A stretch of 64,000 nt of DNA from Adiantum capillus-veneris (taxonomy: Eukaryota; Streptophyta; Polypodiopsida; Polypodiales; Pteridaceae), in contig CM043947.1 in assembly GCA_014529385.2 (NCBI GenBank), positions 97,128,036 to 97,192,035 on the forward strand, written 5' to 3'. Shown piece after piece: positions 37,321 to 52,786 of this stretch. Under the pieces are notes generated by a model that saw only the letters and a list, made by a program, of their open reading frames with translations, made no database searches and was not told the DNA's origin. The first letter of the stretch is position 1. The number at the start of each line of letters is the position of its first letter. Position numbers and translations under genes: made by a program.

Positions 37321-37748
37321 CCCTCCCCCATCCCAGAGGAGAGATCCATTTGGTGGAGGATCGTGCACCAAGTGGACCAATCCCCCACCAATTATAGTAA
37401 ATGCTTCCTACAAGATTCCATGTTTATAACTCAATCATCTGTACTGTGTTAAAAAGGGTTTAGATGCGAGATTAGCCATCTGTACTGTGCTGAAAAAGGG
37501 TTTAAATGTGAGACTACCCAATTGTTGTATGATAAAGGGTCCTCCAAGGAGGAGAGTATGGTACTATAAAAACTACATACCTGACATCTCATGATTTTGG
37601 TCAATGTGTCATCCCAAATTTGTGAACTATGTCGAATGGTGGTTATTATAAAATACTCCAATCCTGCAAGATAAAGAGCAATTGAAGTGCCACACTTCCT
37701 CAAGGGTGGACATTGATTATATGGATTTTATGCACATATGTAGGTGCT

Positions 37749-37990
37749 TGACCAACTTAGGAACCGAGAGCCCCAACCCATCCCTTTGGATTGGGTGGAT
37801 CAAGCTAATACTAATGTAACTTGTATTAACTCAACCAATTTAGGAGCTAAAGAGCCCCAACCCATCCCTTTGGATTAGGTGGGTCAAGCTAGTAATAAAT
37901 GTAGCTTGTATGAACTTGACCAATTCAGGAGCTACAGAACCCCAACCCATCCGGTTGGATTGGGTAGGTCAAGCTAGTATTAATGTAACA
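37749..37990. repeat. Three tandem units of about 84 bp with internal hairpins
   Basis: Units start near 37749, 37832 and 37917. Each contains CCCAACCCATCC followed after a few bases by GGATTGGGTRGG or close variants, which can pair, so each unit is a potential stem-loop. Confidence 0.8.
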
Positions 37991-39264
37991 GATTTACAAC
38001 CATTGTATGGTGCTAGCCCGACCAAAGGCTAGCTAGGAAGAAGTATGTGTGTGTTTGAAATGAAAAGCCTAACAATCGTTTGATTATACAAACTATTGTA
38101 CCATACAATGGAGTAGATCAGACTATATATACGGACAAGGGTACAAGGATATTGACAATATAATCAAGAGATAAGTTATATGTAAATAACACCCTATCGA
38201 TAGTTTACATTAGCCAAAATCTCTATTGCATGAAGAAATGTAGAGTTTCCTTTCTCCAGGTATTGTTATTGATTTCATCCACTTTGAAGATATCCAGTCC
38301 TTAGAAACAAACCTCCACTAATCCTACAAGGAGAAGGATCCAGTTGTTACCTGCATCCATACAAAAGCATTCAGTGAGAACTGGCTATGCTTGTGCGTAT
38401 TACAAGTGTCAAAACTCGGTCCAGTAGTTATCCATGTCACACCTACAGAATTAGCTTACAGTCTATCCTACGGACTATCATTTAGTATCACCCATACCAA
38501 AATAAACATGTGTCTAATATATCACTAAAATCAAGTAGCATCCTTTTTCACCAAAATTGGACAGCATCTTGTTTGTATTTTGAAGAAAATGTCAAAAGAA
38601 ATCAGTAATTGCCATCTCTAAAGAGACCCTCACAGGAGGATTAAGACTTTGCTTAATTAAATTGACAACTTCCAATAGTCAAATAGTCATTATTCTTTAG
38701 CTTATTCAATGCCAATCATTATGTAAAAATCCAAGTAAACTGTTTGAACTTCAATAAGTGATGGACATATTTGGTGATCCACTTGTCCAATGTAGACATC
38801 CAATAGTTCAAATGTAACTTTTTCTTTTCGAAAAAGACGATAAATTCACCCATCTAAGTGTCTATGAAGCCAATGACTTCTCAATGAGGAGGTTTCTTTC
38901 TTACAAAAATTGATTTTAGTCTAGCATCTCATGTTATGTAAAAAAGTTAAAAGCGTACATCTTTAGACTAGAGTGACCATTATCATCAATTACCCCAAAA
39001 AAATGAAAAATTTACCCACATCAGCTACTGCTGATCTATAAGCCAACAAAATTTTGCCGACATCTTGTAGGTTTTTTTTCCAAAACAATCAAAAAGGGCT
39101 CAATAGGTAAATCTTCATATAGTCAGAATCACGCGGACCGTATATCCATCTATTTGGACTAGCCTAAAGGCCAGCATCAAACCATTTTAAGAAAGAATGT
39201 CTCGTTTGTCACAATACCGTAAAAGTCCAATAACACTATCTTTATGAGGTAGCCATCATATGGC
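37991..39264. other. Mostly unassigned; one exon-like segment on minus
   Basis: At 38450-38338 (minus) lies GACATGGATAACTACTGG and, about 90 bp on, GGATGCAG/GTAACAA. This is a diverged version of an exon-like segment of module M. Nothing else is recognised. Confidence 0.4.
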
Positions 39265-40031
39265 CTTTCATCATCATCTCAAAGCTACCATCTAGCTAGT
39301 AGGTCACCACATATTGATCATGCATTCACAGGTGTCCAGAAAGAAGCCAAACAACCAGTTTTCAAAACCAGCCACTGTAAGGAGTTTCAAAGAAAATTTT
39401 CCAACAAAATGTTTGTTTTAGCACAGTTTTTTGTCAAAAAAGGATCAGTACGCATATCTTTCTTATGTCAGCATCATCCAGAATACAAAACGCCATATTC
39501 AAGCTATTGTAAGGACCAGTACACATATCTTTTACTATGTCAACATCAAGCAAAGCGCATAACGACGTATTCCAGCCAATGTAAGGGCAAAGAACTCCAC
39601 TATATAAAACCATTTCCTACGTTTCCTAGACATACACTCCAAACAGGTAGTTGAGAGTTTATTCAAACCTTTGCAATGAGATATTATTGATACCGCATGT
39701 CTGATGCCCAATCAAGCTGCAAGTTTATGTTCGTAATTACTTACTTACAAAAAGAAGTTAGCAAACCTGCACGTTTTTGAGTTACACCAAAATCCCAAAA
39801 CAAACCTGTATTATGTTAATGAAATGGAGAAATGCCATAACTCACACAAGAAAACCTGCTTACTATGGTCATCCATCCAGCCACCATATATCTCAATAGG
39901 AAGAGTTGCCTACCTGGTTGTATGAATCCATGTCGACGCGGCAGTTGGGAGCCAACAGGCCTTGGTTTCGTATGGTCTTATGGTCGTATGGCCGCATCAG
40001 TACATCACGAGTGCATGTGTGTGTGGGGGTG

Positions 40032-40115
<84 letters not shown>

Positions 40116-40733
40116 GAGAGAGAGAGAAAGAGCGACGAGTTTGCAACTCAAGGTGAGCAATGCACTGCCAAGCTATGCAGAGAGCCATATGAATGTTTTA
40201 ATAACGCTTTTGTTTTTACTAAGTTAAGTACTCAAACCATATGGAGCATTCAAGGCCCAAAATGTGGCCCATCTATCCTTGGATCACGATGTTATCCATT
40301 CATTTAAGAATGGTCGGATCCTGCCAAGCTTGTGTAGGGATGCTATCTAGGCCCAAAACGTGAAGTAAATTGTCCAAAGATCATGGCGGTATTCCATCAT
40401 CAAAGAAGGATTGGTTCCTGTCAATTTATTGTAGAGATTCTATATAGGTTCTAGAATAACGCCTTATAAAGTCAGTTGTGCTCAAAAACAGAGCTAGTGT
40501 ATGACATACTTATGGAGAATACTGATGCTACAAGCAAAAAAACCCTTTTCTAACAGCATGGCTCATTACTTTCCAAACTGAATAGGTTATGGATAAAGTA
40601 TATCAATACATTCCAGGTTTAGCTATAGTCGGCCAAGGTTTAACCAAGACATTGTTGTCCAGATAGAGAGAACAAGATTACGATGGGGGCATACATCAGC
40701 CCAGGGTTATTCAAGGAAATGTCAACTAGATAA
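39265..40733 (+). repeat. Direct repeat R, copy 2
   Basis: Same content as copy 1, including the TATA box at 39601-39609 and a (GA)n tract at about 40034-40131 with interruptions. It leads directly into the 3'-terminal structure of the RT element. Confidence 0.85.
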
Positions 40734-40863
40734 GTGTGTGTGTGTGTGTGTGTACCCGCCCTTTCCCAGGCGCCATACACAATGGGTTGGTAGTAGGCCC
40801 ATTTTGTATGGGCCTACTACCTAATAAGAGAAATAAGATTTTCTTTATTAAAGCGTAACCCAA
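40734..40863. other. GT run and 14-bp hairpin at the 3' end of the RT element
   Basis: A (TG)10 run (40734-40753) is followed by a hairpin with arms GGTAGTAGGCCCAT (40789-40802) and its complement (40808-40821) and a 5-nt loop. Confidence 0.8.
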
Positions 40864-41137
40864 GCATTAGGCAAAATTTGGACTCACAAAGGGGCCATGA
40901 GATTCCTCATATTTTAGAAGATTCTGATATAGCACGCCATGAGATTCCTCATATTTTAGAAGATTCTTTTTTTGATTCACTTAGATTCCGACAGAGTTGA
41001 GAGGACATTCTAACTGTCAAACCTCCGCCAAATTTGGAGTTTGTTTGCAAAAATTTATCCATGCGCCCGTTTTGGTAGAGAGAGGTAAGTCAAACTCCTT
41101 AAAGGGCCCCTTTGTGAGTCCAAATTTTGCCTAATGC
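40864..41137. repeat. 33-bp perfect inverted repeat downstream of the RT
   Basis: Arms 40864-40896 and 41105-41137 are exact complements (GCATTAGGCAAAATTTGG...). The second arm contains the RT stop codon. The 208-bp loop holds a direct repeat of 32 bp (40894-40925 and 40936-40967). Inverted terminal structure of this kind fits the irregular ends of Penelope-like elements. Confidence 0.9.
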
Positions 41138-42462
41138 CAGTTATGATGGGTGAGAGCCTGTATGATAGTGTTATAGATCTGATTTCTATTAAACCCGTTA
41201 AGGCAGTACTTTTTAATAAGCAGAAAAATCTCCTCCCAGGAAAGAGGAGGGTTAGAGGAAGAGTAGAAAATTAGGTGTAGTAGGCAGATACAAGAGCTAA
41301 TAGCAGCCTTGTAGAGCCTATTGTTATTCTTTTTTATGAACTCTATGAGTGGTAGTTTCAGGAGATCTCTTTTCCACACAAACCTTAGATCATACCCATC
41401 AACAGATGGGGTATGAAGGGTTATTGAGAGGTTAAGAAATTGGACGGATGTGCAGAAGGCCGCAATGGGTGTAATGGTCTCATGGAGAGAGGTAAGTTCA
41501 ATTTTCAAGCAGTGAGGGTAAATTAGACAAATTTCATTGGGGAAGTCCCTATTGTTGATACTCAATAGGTCATCCATGTATCTATAAGTATTATTAAACT
41601 GTGGAAGTTTACTCTTGTAAGTTTCCATGGTTTTGAGACACCACATGTATTCAAAGAAATCAAGGTAAATATTACACATAAGTGGAGAGCAAGAAAAACA
41701 CATGGGGATGCCAAGGCATTGGTTAAAGCAAAGACCGCCTGAAACTATAGTGCAGTTATTTAACAGCAAAGAGATGTAGGAGCAAAGTTTAGCTTCATCA
41801 GAGTGTAGGGAGTGTGTGGAGTGAGATAGGTGAATCCACCTAGATTTTTTGGAAAGTTGTATGTAAAAGAACTTCTTCTTTCTAGCATTGGAAAAAGCCA
41901 ATTTGATTATCTTGGCAAGAACAGCTTTAAGGCCAAGATTCCCATCAAGGGGAATGTTTTCATAACATTGTGTGATGTCAGTGGTAAAGATGTGGAAGAT
42001 ATGCTGAGGGAGGTTAAGTGATACCTCTGAAGAGTTCTTAGTAAGCCAGAAGGGGTTATACTATACATGCAAGAAGTCTTGGCAAATTTTTCGTTTAGTG
42101 GCACAAATAAGCTCAAATTCAGATAAAATAAGGTCAAGGCAGAAAGTAATATCCTTGGTGATATCAGTAAAGATACAATTGGAGGCATCAGATATCCACC
42201 TGAATTTATGCTTATGGATTTTATAAGTGGGAAAAAGCATTGGTAGCTTAGTGTTCAGCACAGAGTAGCCAAGCAACCCTAAGTGATTAGCAATTTTATT
42301 GGAAATAGTTTGAGGTGTAGCATTAATATGACATAATTCCTTACCAGATACTCGATTACGAGCGGCTTTCCAAGCAAGGTATTTGCAAACAATAGTGGGA
42401 CAATTAGAGCTTTTGTCAATCCCGACAAACAAACCATTTAATAGAGATCTTTTGAAAATCAA
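41131..42462 (-). pseudogene. Penelope-like reverse transcriptase domain
   Basis: About 440 codons with one TAG at 42058-42060. Motifs in order: Tyr-Lys-Ile-His-Lys then Arg-Trp-Ile (near 42220), matching the PKIHK...RPI region; Thr-Thr-Asp-Ile-Thr-Gln-Cys-Tyr-Glu-Asn-Ile-Pro (near 41970, RT motif A); Gly-Ile-Pro-Met-Cys-Phe-Ser-Cys-Ser-Pro-Leu (near 41705, motif B); Tyr-Arg-Tyr-Met-Asp-Asp-Leu-Leu (41585-41562, motif C with both catalytic Asp). A thumb-like tail follows. This is not gypsy, copia or LINE-type; the motif set fits Penelope-like elements or their relatives. No GIY-YIG endonuclease is visible downstream, so it could be an endonuclease-lacking type. The product would reverse-transcribe RNA. 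Confidence 0.7.
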
Positions 42463-44607
42463 GAGTTAGCTGTGAAGTAAGCCAAGAGTCATCAGATGAT
42501 AACCATTTATTAGGAAGTTGTGAAATTTTACGAAGGAAGCATTCCTTCACCACTTCCCTTAAGTCCGGTAGGACTGTCATCTCCAGTCGGAGAGCACTGA
42601 CAAGGTCAATGAGACAGCTTAGTATAGCTGATAAGGCAAGGTATGGGTTTTTGGTAAAGTTAGGTATATGATTGAGCCCTTTGGCGGAAATTCTCCGTAT
42701 TTTAGTGTTTTCAATAATGCTAAGATACAACTGCAAACATGGTTACCAAAATCCTCAAAGTTTCTAAAAAAAGAGGTGAATTGAACACAAGTACAATGAG
42801 GGACAGAATCTTGCCGAAGAAAGTCATTGTTATAGATAAAACTTTTTACAGGAGTATTTCCATCCTATGAGTATATTGTTGAGTAATTTGTGATTACCAA
42901 AAAATAGATCAAAGCACTCACAAAAAAGATTTTTAGGTTGAATCCAATCGAGGAGTGCATTGTGAAAGAGACAGTGTAAGTAGATGAAACCATTTTCCGG
43001 ATCTACTTTGTTGAGAGTTCTTCTTCCGCAAGGGTTTGTAGCTACCTGCAATATAACCAGAGATTAAAAATCAGGGAAGTTCCTGACGGGGGGAGATCTG
43101 CCTCTTCCTCTTGTAAAGCTACGAACTTTTCCTCGGTTAGAGGATGAACTAGGTGTTAAGAAAGAAGTGAAGGAGTTAGGGGTGATCAAAGAGTTAGCCC
43201 TCTTGAGAGCTGGGGAGTCATCCTCATCAATACATGGTTTTAAGAAGACTAGTGATGAGCTTAACACCTTTAAAGTTAGCATAAGTAGTTAAGTAAATGC
43301 CAGGTTCATCAGCTTTTAACTCCTTCAAGATATCAAGCATGAGCCCATGGAAGATGTTGAAGGCAATCTATGCAATTACAATCTATTTTTCTTGGCCACC
43401 TAGCCAAGAGCAAAGAGGGAAAGATGAAAGTCCACAAGTTTCTCCGGGAAAAGTAAGTTCAAATGGTTGAGAATAAGCCAGATTGTATGATCGAACCACA
43501 TGATGCTAGATTCACAAGAGGCTTTAGGGTCAAGAAATCTGCAGGTACATTTCACATAAGGATGAAAGACATTCCAAATGGACTCGGTATAAAAACCAAG
43601 GTTACTCTTGGCGAATTCCATGTTTCCTTTGGTACAAATGTACAGGCCTAGATTAGAGGGGCACTTGGAGTGGTCGATGAGATTGAGGTTGAAGGGTGCT
43701 TTGATGAGCTCACCTTTATCCAAGAATTTCCCTCCTTTTAGAATCTTGAGTCTGCAATCTTCCACCGTAGAGGCAGGGAGGTTGGCAAATAAACCAAGGT
43801 TTCACTTAAAATAGGTGCTAAGAAATCTTGTTTGGGAAGGACCCAACCCCAAGGGATTCAATTTCAATTTGTCTTACGGGCAAGATAGGAAAAACTTTAG
43901 AGATTTTACCATCTCTAGGAGGCTTGATTCATTGAGGGAGCAAAGATTTCTCTGAAATTCCTTAACTGCTTCAAGGGCTGCACTATCTTGACAGAAGATT
44001 CCACCAGTTTGTAGAATAGAAGGAGTGGCTGGTGCAAAGACAAAAGAGGGATTAAGTCCACATAACTTCCTAAGAAAGTTAGATAGTTCTGCACCAGAGG
44101 AGGAGAAAAGAGCAATCTCTTGCTGATATTGCAAGGATAATAGAGGAAGCTGGGCAATGTATTGGGAAATTAAATTTACTCCTTCCATGGAGTCTTTGTC
44201 CAAAGTTGCTAAAATCTTCACCCAATCATTAAAAAACAGCATATGTAAGACAGATAATTTTTTGTCAGAGGTAAGAGCCGATTCATAAATTAGTTGTGAA
44301 GCATTCAAGATGCTAATACATCTGAGAACAAGAGAAGTAGCCACTAAGAGGGGCTCCAAGGTCAGTTCCAATCCTTGTGAGAGATCAAGAGTCTGCAAAA
44401 ATAGTGAGGTGAGGTTCACTTATAATTTCCATAGTAGGTAATACAATCTTTGGCCTTCCTAGAGAGGAAGGGTCTAGTTCTAACTTCCAAGGATTTCTTT
44501 GGTTTATGGTCCTTAAGGTAAAGCCTAATCTGTTCGAGAATATTAGCATGATTTTCAAAGTTGTGATTAGTGTTCATGCGAGCTGTCTTTATATAGGGTA
44601 AGCATTC
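42416..44607 (-). pseudogene. N-terminal region upstream of the Penelope-like RT
   Basis: Segments 44419-43874, 43765-43400, 43282-43064, 43051-42830 and 42736-42416 all share one frame separated by stops, then a frameshift leads into the RT. A first segment (44607 down to about 44430) follows a strong acceptor-like site (TGTTCCCTTTTCAG/G at 44610-44608). Another acceptor-like site is at about 44401 (CTATTTTTGCAG). The protein is Leu-rich with a basic RGRGR stretch near 43115. No known domain recognised. N-terminal extensions of this size occur in Penelope-like RTs. Confidence 0.55.
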
Positions 44608-44699
44608 CTGAAAAGGGAACAGTGTAAACATAAATAGACAGAAAACAGTAAATTTTAATATATTTTGGGCCTGCAAACCTTCAACCGGCAAAGTCAAAC

Positions 44700-46438
44700 A
44701 CTATAGTAGCCGTGAGCAGGGAACCAAAAAAAGAGTCTAAAAGGGACCACCTAACACCAGTCAACCGATCAAGGGATTACAGACTGTGGGTCCAATTTAG
44801 AACTCAATTTTGAAGAGAATTTCCAAAGCCAGCATCCCGGTTTCTCTTGAAATAAAAACCTTATGTATAGGATGTGTGTGTAGCTGTTTAATCTTAAATA
44901 ATAAGACATAATTGAATTTTTACATTCAAAAGACAACTAGCAATGGAATCAAGGAATAGATGTGCACAAAAACAATTCAGTATTAGAATCATTTAAGTAC
45001 AATGTTTGTAGGAAAGCGATCCCCTTCAGTATGCAGAAAGCAAAAGAACTTCCCAAGTCATCAGTGAGTGTTCCATCCAGATTCAAATAGCTTGCCAAAG
45101 TAAAAAAACCTTTTCCAAGATAAGATAGGGTACTTACCTGCATCCATCCAAACAAAACAACAATTCAGTTAGCCTTGGATGTGTTTTACATGTATCAATG
45201 GACCATACCAATTGTGATCCATGTCTATTTTTTTAAAAAATTAAAACTTTAGACAAGTTTGGTTCATAGTAAGACCTTTGTATTAATAAGTTTTAATTAC
45301 CACTTCTAATTTAAGTGACAGATTTCCCTTCTAAGCCAAGTGGTACATTCCCCTAAGAAAATTTTATGAGTTTATTTATCTCCTATATTAGTGAGGTATT
45401 TTTGGGTAAATAAGCAAAAGATATTCCCTTCCTCATGCCATCTTATCTTGATAAGTCATAAACTAATAGCCAGCCAAGTGGTAGAGGCCTAGCCCATCCA
45501 ACCTGTGTATGTAAACGCCATGAATCAATGTTGTAATTAGTGATAATGACCAAATCATTCAAAGAATGCAACGGATCTACTTTCATCATATGGGCCCGAA
45601 AACAGTTTAAACACACCTCCCCTATATAGAAGGTTTTTTTAATGACACAAGCGGTAGACAACATGCCATAAAATACTGCCAGTACGGAATTAGTAGTAGG
45701 AATCCGACTTTATCCAAGGTACAACCCTTCCAGAATCTTTGCTTGGCTTCATTTACAAAGCCAAGACTGCCATATACATACCTTCAAAAGAAGCCAACGA
45801 ACCAATTCATTAGCCATATGCTCCTCAAAATGGTGGGTTTATAGCCAGCCATACTGCCATAAGTAAATGATGTCCAATTTTCTCAGAATGAGAGTACTCA
45901 CAGTAGTACAAGATACGCGGCGCCTAAGGGCCAAGAATAAACCCCTTTTAATAAACAACATTTAAGCCCAAAAAATGAAGACTTGCTCGATTTCTTTACT
46001 CACCACAAACTGTCATATACTTACCATCAGAAGCACTAGCACAGAGAGCCACTTTACCAACCATAAGCAGCTCAGAAAACGGATTGTCAATTATGTCCAC
46101 TTTTTTTCAATGTGAGTCTCCACAGTAAAACAAGGTACCCGGCGCATGAGATGTAGCTAAGACCAAGAAAAACCCTATATATTGACAAAACCAGTTTATT
46201 GCCAAAACCTTGTAATGTCAGCAGTCAGTAAAACACTGCCACAGCCTTGAAACCTTAGGTATATGGTCAAGCAGGTGATGCCAAGCAACCATATTCTATG
46301 CTAACAAAATCCTAAAAACCAAAGTGTATAAGAGCCATAGAAAATTATTGTCGAACAAAACCAGTCAAGCAGAATAAAACCACTACAATGTTTTACTGAA
46401 AACGTCTTTCCCTACTATGTTAAGAAAAATGGCAGAGT
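44700..46438 (-). repeat. Module M, copy 2, joined to the RT region
   Basis: Matches copy 1 (31340-33461), lacking about 370 bp corresponding to 31530-31900. It has donor-like sites at 46025, 45782 and 45138; the fourth (near 45428) has lost its GT. It runs on the minus strand straight into the sequence upstream of 44607. Its 5' edge is cut at the position matching 33461 and joined to the 3' end of copy 3. Confidence 0.75.
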
Positions 46439-48535
46439 ACATCATAGTCAGAATTAGATATCATTCTAGTGTTTTGTACATAAGATAGTCAAGTACAACT
46501 TATTTTGAAGCAAAAGAGGCCAGGAGTTTGTTAGCTTTGAATATATATTACAAGTGTCATTAAACCTATCAGTTGTTGTCCATGTCCTACTTGAAACCTT
46601 TTGAACTTATACCTACCATCCTTGTAGTGTTAATATTAGCAAGTATGCATTCTCAAAATAATAATCCATAGATGAAAGTGACATTTGTGTGTAGCTATTA
46701 AATCTTAAATAATAAGACATAATTGAATTTTTATATTCAAAAGACAGTTGGCAATGGAATCAAGGAATAGATGTGCACAAAAAAATATTCAGTATTAGAA
46801 TCATTTAAGTACAATGTTTGTAGAAAAGAGATCCCCTTTCAGTATGTAGAAAGTAAAAGAACTTCCCAAGTCATCAGTGAGTGTTCCATCCAGAGTCAAA
46901 TAGCTTGCCAAAGTTAAAAAACCTTTTCCAAGATAAGATAGGGTCCTTACCTGCATCCATCCAAACAAGACAACAATTCAGTTAGCCTTGGATGTGTTTT
47001 ACATGTATCAATGGACCATACCAGTTGTTATCCAGGTCCATCTTTAAAAAAAATTAAAACTTTAGACTAGCTTGGTCCATAGTAAGACCTTTGTGTTAAT
47101 AAGTTTTAATTACCACTTCTAATCTAAGTGACAAATTTCCCTTCTAAACCAAGTGGTACATTCCCCTAAGAAAATTTTATGAGTTTATTTATCCGTTATA
47201 TTAGTGAGGTATTTTTTGGAAAATAAGCAAAAGATATTACCTTCCTGATGCCATCTTATCTTGATAAGTCATAAACTAATAGCCAGCCAAGTGGTAGAGG
47301 CCTAGCCCATCCAACCTGTGTATGTAAACGCCATGAATCAATGTTGCAATTAGTGATAATGACCAAGTCATTCAAAGAATGCAACGGATCTACTTTCATC
47401 ATATGGGCCCGAAAACAGTTTAAACACACCTCCCCTATATAGAAGGTTTTTTTAGTGACACAAGCGGTAGACAACATGCCATAAAATACTGCCATCACCG
47501 AATTAGTAGTAGGAATCTGACTTTATCCAAGGTACAACCCTTCCAAAATATTTGCTTGGCTTCATTTACAAAGCCAAGACTGCCATATACTTACCTTCAA
47601 AAGAAGCCAGCGAACCAATTCATTAACCATAAGCTGCCCCAAAATGGTGGGTTTATACCAGCCATACTGCCATAAGTAAATGATGTCCAATTTTCTCAGA
47701 ATGAGAGTACTCACAGTAGTACAAGATATCGGGCGCCTAAGGGTCAAGAATAACCCCCTTTTAATAAACAACAGTTAAGCCAAAAAAATGAAGACTTGCT
47801 CGATTTCTTTACTCACCACAAACTGTCATATACTTACCATCAGAAGCACTAGCACAAGAGCCATTTTACCAACCATAAGCAGCTCAGAAAACGGATTGTC
47901 AACGATGTCCACTTTTTTTCAATTTGAGTCTCCACAGTAAAACAAGGTACCCAGCGCATGAGATGCAGTTTACTACCGAAACCTGGTAATGTCAGCAGTT
48001 AGTAAAACGCTGCCACAGCCTTGAAACCGTAGGTATATGGTCAAGCAGTAGATGCCAACCAACCATATTCTTTGCTAAGTAACAAACTCCTTAAAACCAA
48101 AGTGTATAAGAGCCACAGAAAACGACTGTCGAACAAAACTAGTCAAGCAGAAAAAAACCACCACAATGTTTTACTGAAAACGTCTTTCCCTACTGTGTTA
48201 AGCAAAACACAGAGTAAATCTTAAAAGAATCCCAATCAAAAAACGGCCACGAGATAAGTTAAGGCCAAAACGTGAGATGTTTAAGTAGTGAGCTCCATAG
48301 CTCTATTTGTGAAGCAGGTAGCAAATCCTCTCAGACAAAAACACAACAGAAAACAACCGTTGGCTAAGTGAGGGGCAAGGTGCACCCTCACCTTGTTTAT
48401 ATAGAGGTTGGTCTACTAGTCCTTCGAGCGTGAATGATGAGTGAGGCAAGCCGCCCTACTTTGTGATCGTGTGGTATCATCAAGCGGTACACAGAAACCC
48501 TTGAAAGGGGAGATCCATAGCGAGGAAGAATAGGC
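46439..48535 (-). repeat. Module M, copy 3, with promoter
   Basis: Complete 5' edge (similarity to copy 1 ends at 48535, matching 33783), TATA box at 48396-48403, and donor-like sites at 47838, 47595, 47241 and 46951. In this copy the second exon-like segment (47771-47562) stays open for 69 codons. Head-to-tail with copy 2. Confidence 0.75.
48396..48403 (-). promoter_or_regulatory. TATA box of module M, copy 3
   Basis: Minus strand TATATAAACAAGG, as in copy 1. Confidence 0.65.
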
Positions 48536-48754
48536 CACCTTCTCGGCGTAATGATAACAGAGTGTTTACTCACGCTCGTCACTCCAGGGGAAGACATTAT
48601 ATGCTTTTTTCTTCAAGGGCTGGATCCCATAGCCTATATATGGCATATTGTAGGCAGTAAATAGTATCCCATCAAATGTCGGGCAAGATAAATGTGTGTG
48701 TGTGTTGGGGAGGGGGGGGGAGAGAGAATAGTAACCAGAATATCTATAGTACCA

Positions 48755-51760
<3,006 letters not shown>

Positions 51761-51768
51761 ATGAACCT

Positions 51769-51776
51769 TATTTATA
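51769..51776 (-). promoter_or_regulatory. TATA box, minus strand
   Basis: Minus strand AGTATAAATAAGG, followed downstream by a 7-bp stem (GTGAGTA/TACTCAC, 51740-51757). No clear coding frame follows. It faces away from the plus-strand promoters at 52361 and 52714, which makes a divergent pair. Confidence 0.45.
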
Positions 51777-52057
51777 CTAGTTGATGCTCCTGTGCAGAAG
51801 ATGCGTCACCTGAGTTGGATAGGTTAAACCCACACCCGAGGATGCCAGCACAGGCACATACCACGGGATCCCTCACATCCCGAGATCTGGAGGATTACTG
51901 GCGAGATTCCTCCATATCTGCATACTATAGTCGACAGCAAACCCATACCCCAATACCTAAGCGGTGGCATGCAGTAGAGGCAAGAAGGACTCAATGCAGT
52001 GAATAATACCACGCATCAAAGTAAAGATTAGTACTATGAACAGAGAGTGTTTAGGTT

Positions 52058-52414
52058 AAATGTAAAGCCAAGTCAGACAGTCCACCTCACCACAAGGTAT
52101 AATTAGATAGCATCAATTCCCATAGTCAAAGCCCGGTCTTTTAGACTCGTAGCAAGTAAATTGTATTAGGCCTCAGATATACATACCTAGTAGGTATTTA
52201 CACCTACTATCCCATCCCTACTTTAAGCTTTAGCAATCCACTAGTGTAAAAAAAACCCCGTTCTACAATGTGAGAGTATAATCAATTTTGGGTACATTTT
52301 CCTATTCCCAATTTGTCTTAGGAGTCAAAAAAAAATGTGTTTATTCTAGATGGTTGGTCGTATATAAAACCTAATTCCATAGTATCATTTCAATAGTTAG
52401 TAGTCTTTCAACTA
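52058..52414 (+). promoter_or_regulatory. Promoter unit, tandem copy 1
   Basis: About 357 bp with a TATA box at 52361-52369 (GGTCGTATATAAAACC), about 88 percent identical by eye to the next unit. Confidence 0.7.
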
Positions 52415-52767
52415 AAATGTAAAGCCCGGTCAGACAGTCCACATCACCACAAGGTAATATTAGGTAGCATCAATTCCCATCATCAAAGCCCAGTCTATAG
52501 ACTCGTAGCAAGTAAGCTGTATCAGGCCTCGGGTATACATACACAGTAGGTATTTACACCTGCTATCCCAGCCCTATATTAAGCTTTAGCAATCCACTAG
52601 TGTAAAAAAATCCCCGATCTACAATGTGAGAGTATACTCAATTTCGGGTACACTTTCCTATTTCCAATTTGGTTTAGGAGTCGAAAAATGGTTTTATTTT
52701 AGATGGTTGGTCAAATATAAAACCCGAGTCCAGAGTATCATTTCTAGAGTTAGCATTCTTCAACTAT
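52415..52767 (+). promoter_or_regulatory. Promoter unit, tandem copy 2
   Basis: TATA box at 52714-52722 (GGTCAAATATAAAACC), about 65 bp before the ATG at 52787. A tandem duplication of a whole promoter is visible with its shared 5' start AAATGTAAAGCC. Confidence 0.72.
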
Positions 52768-52786
52768 TTTGCTTCCTCGGTATATT

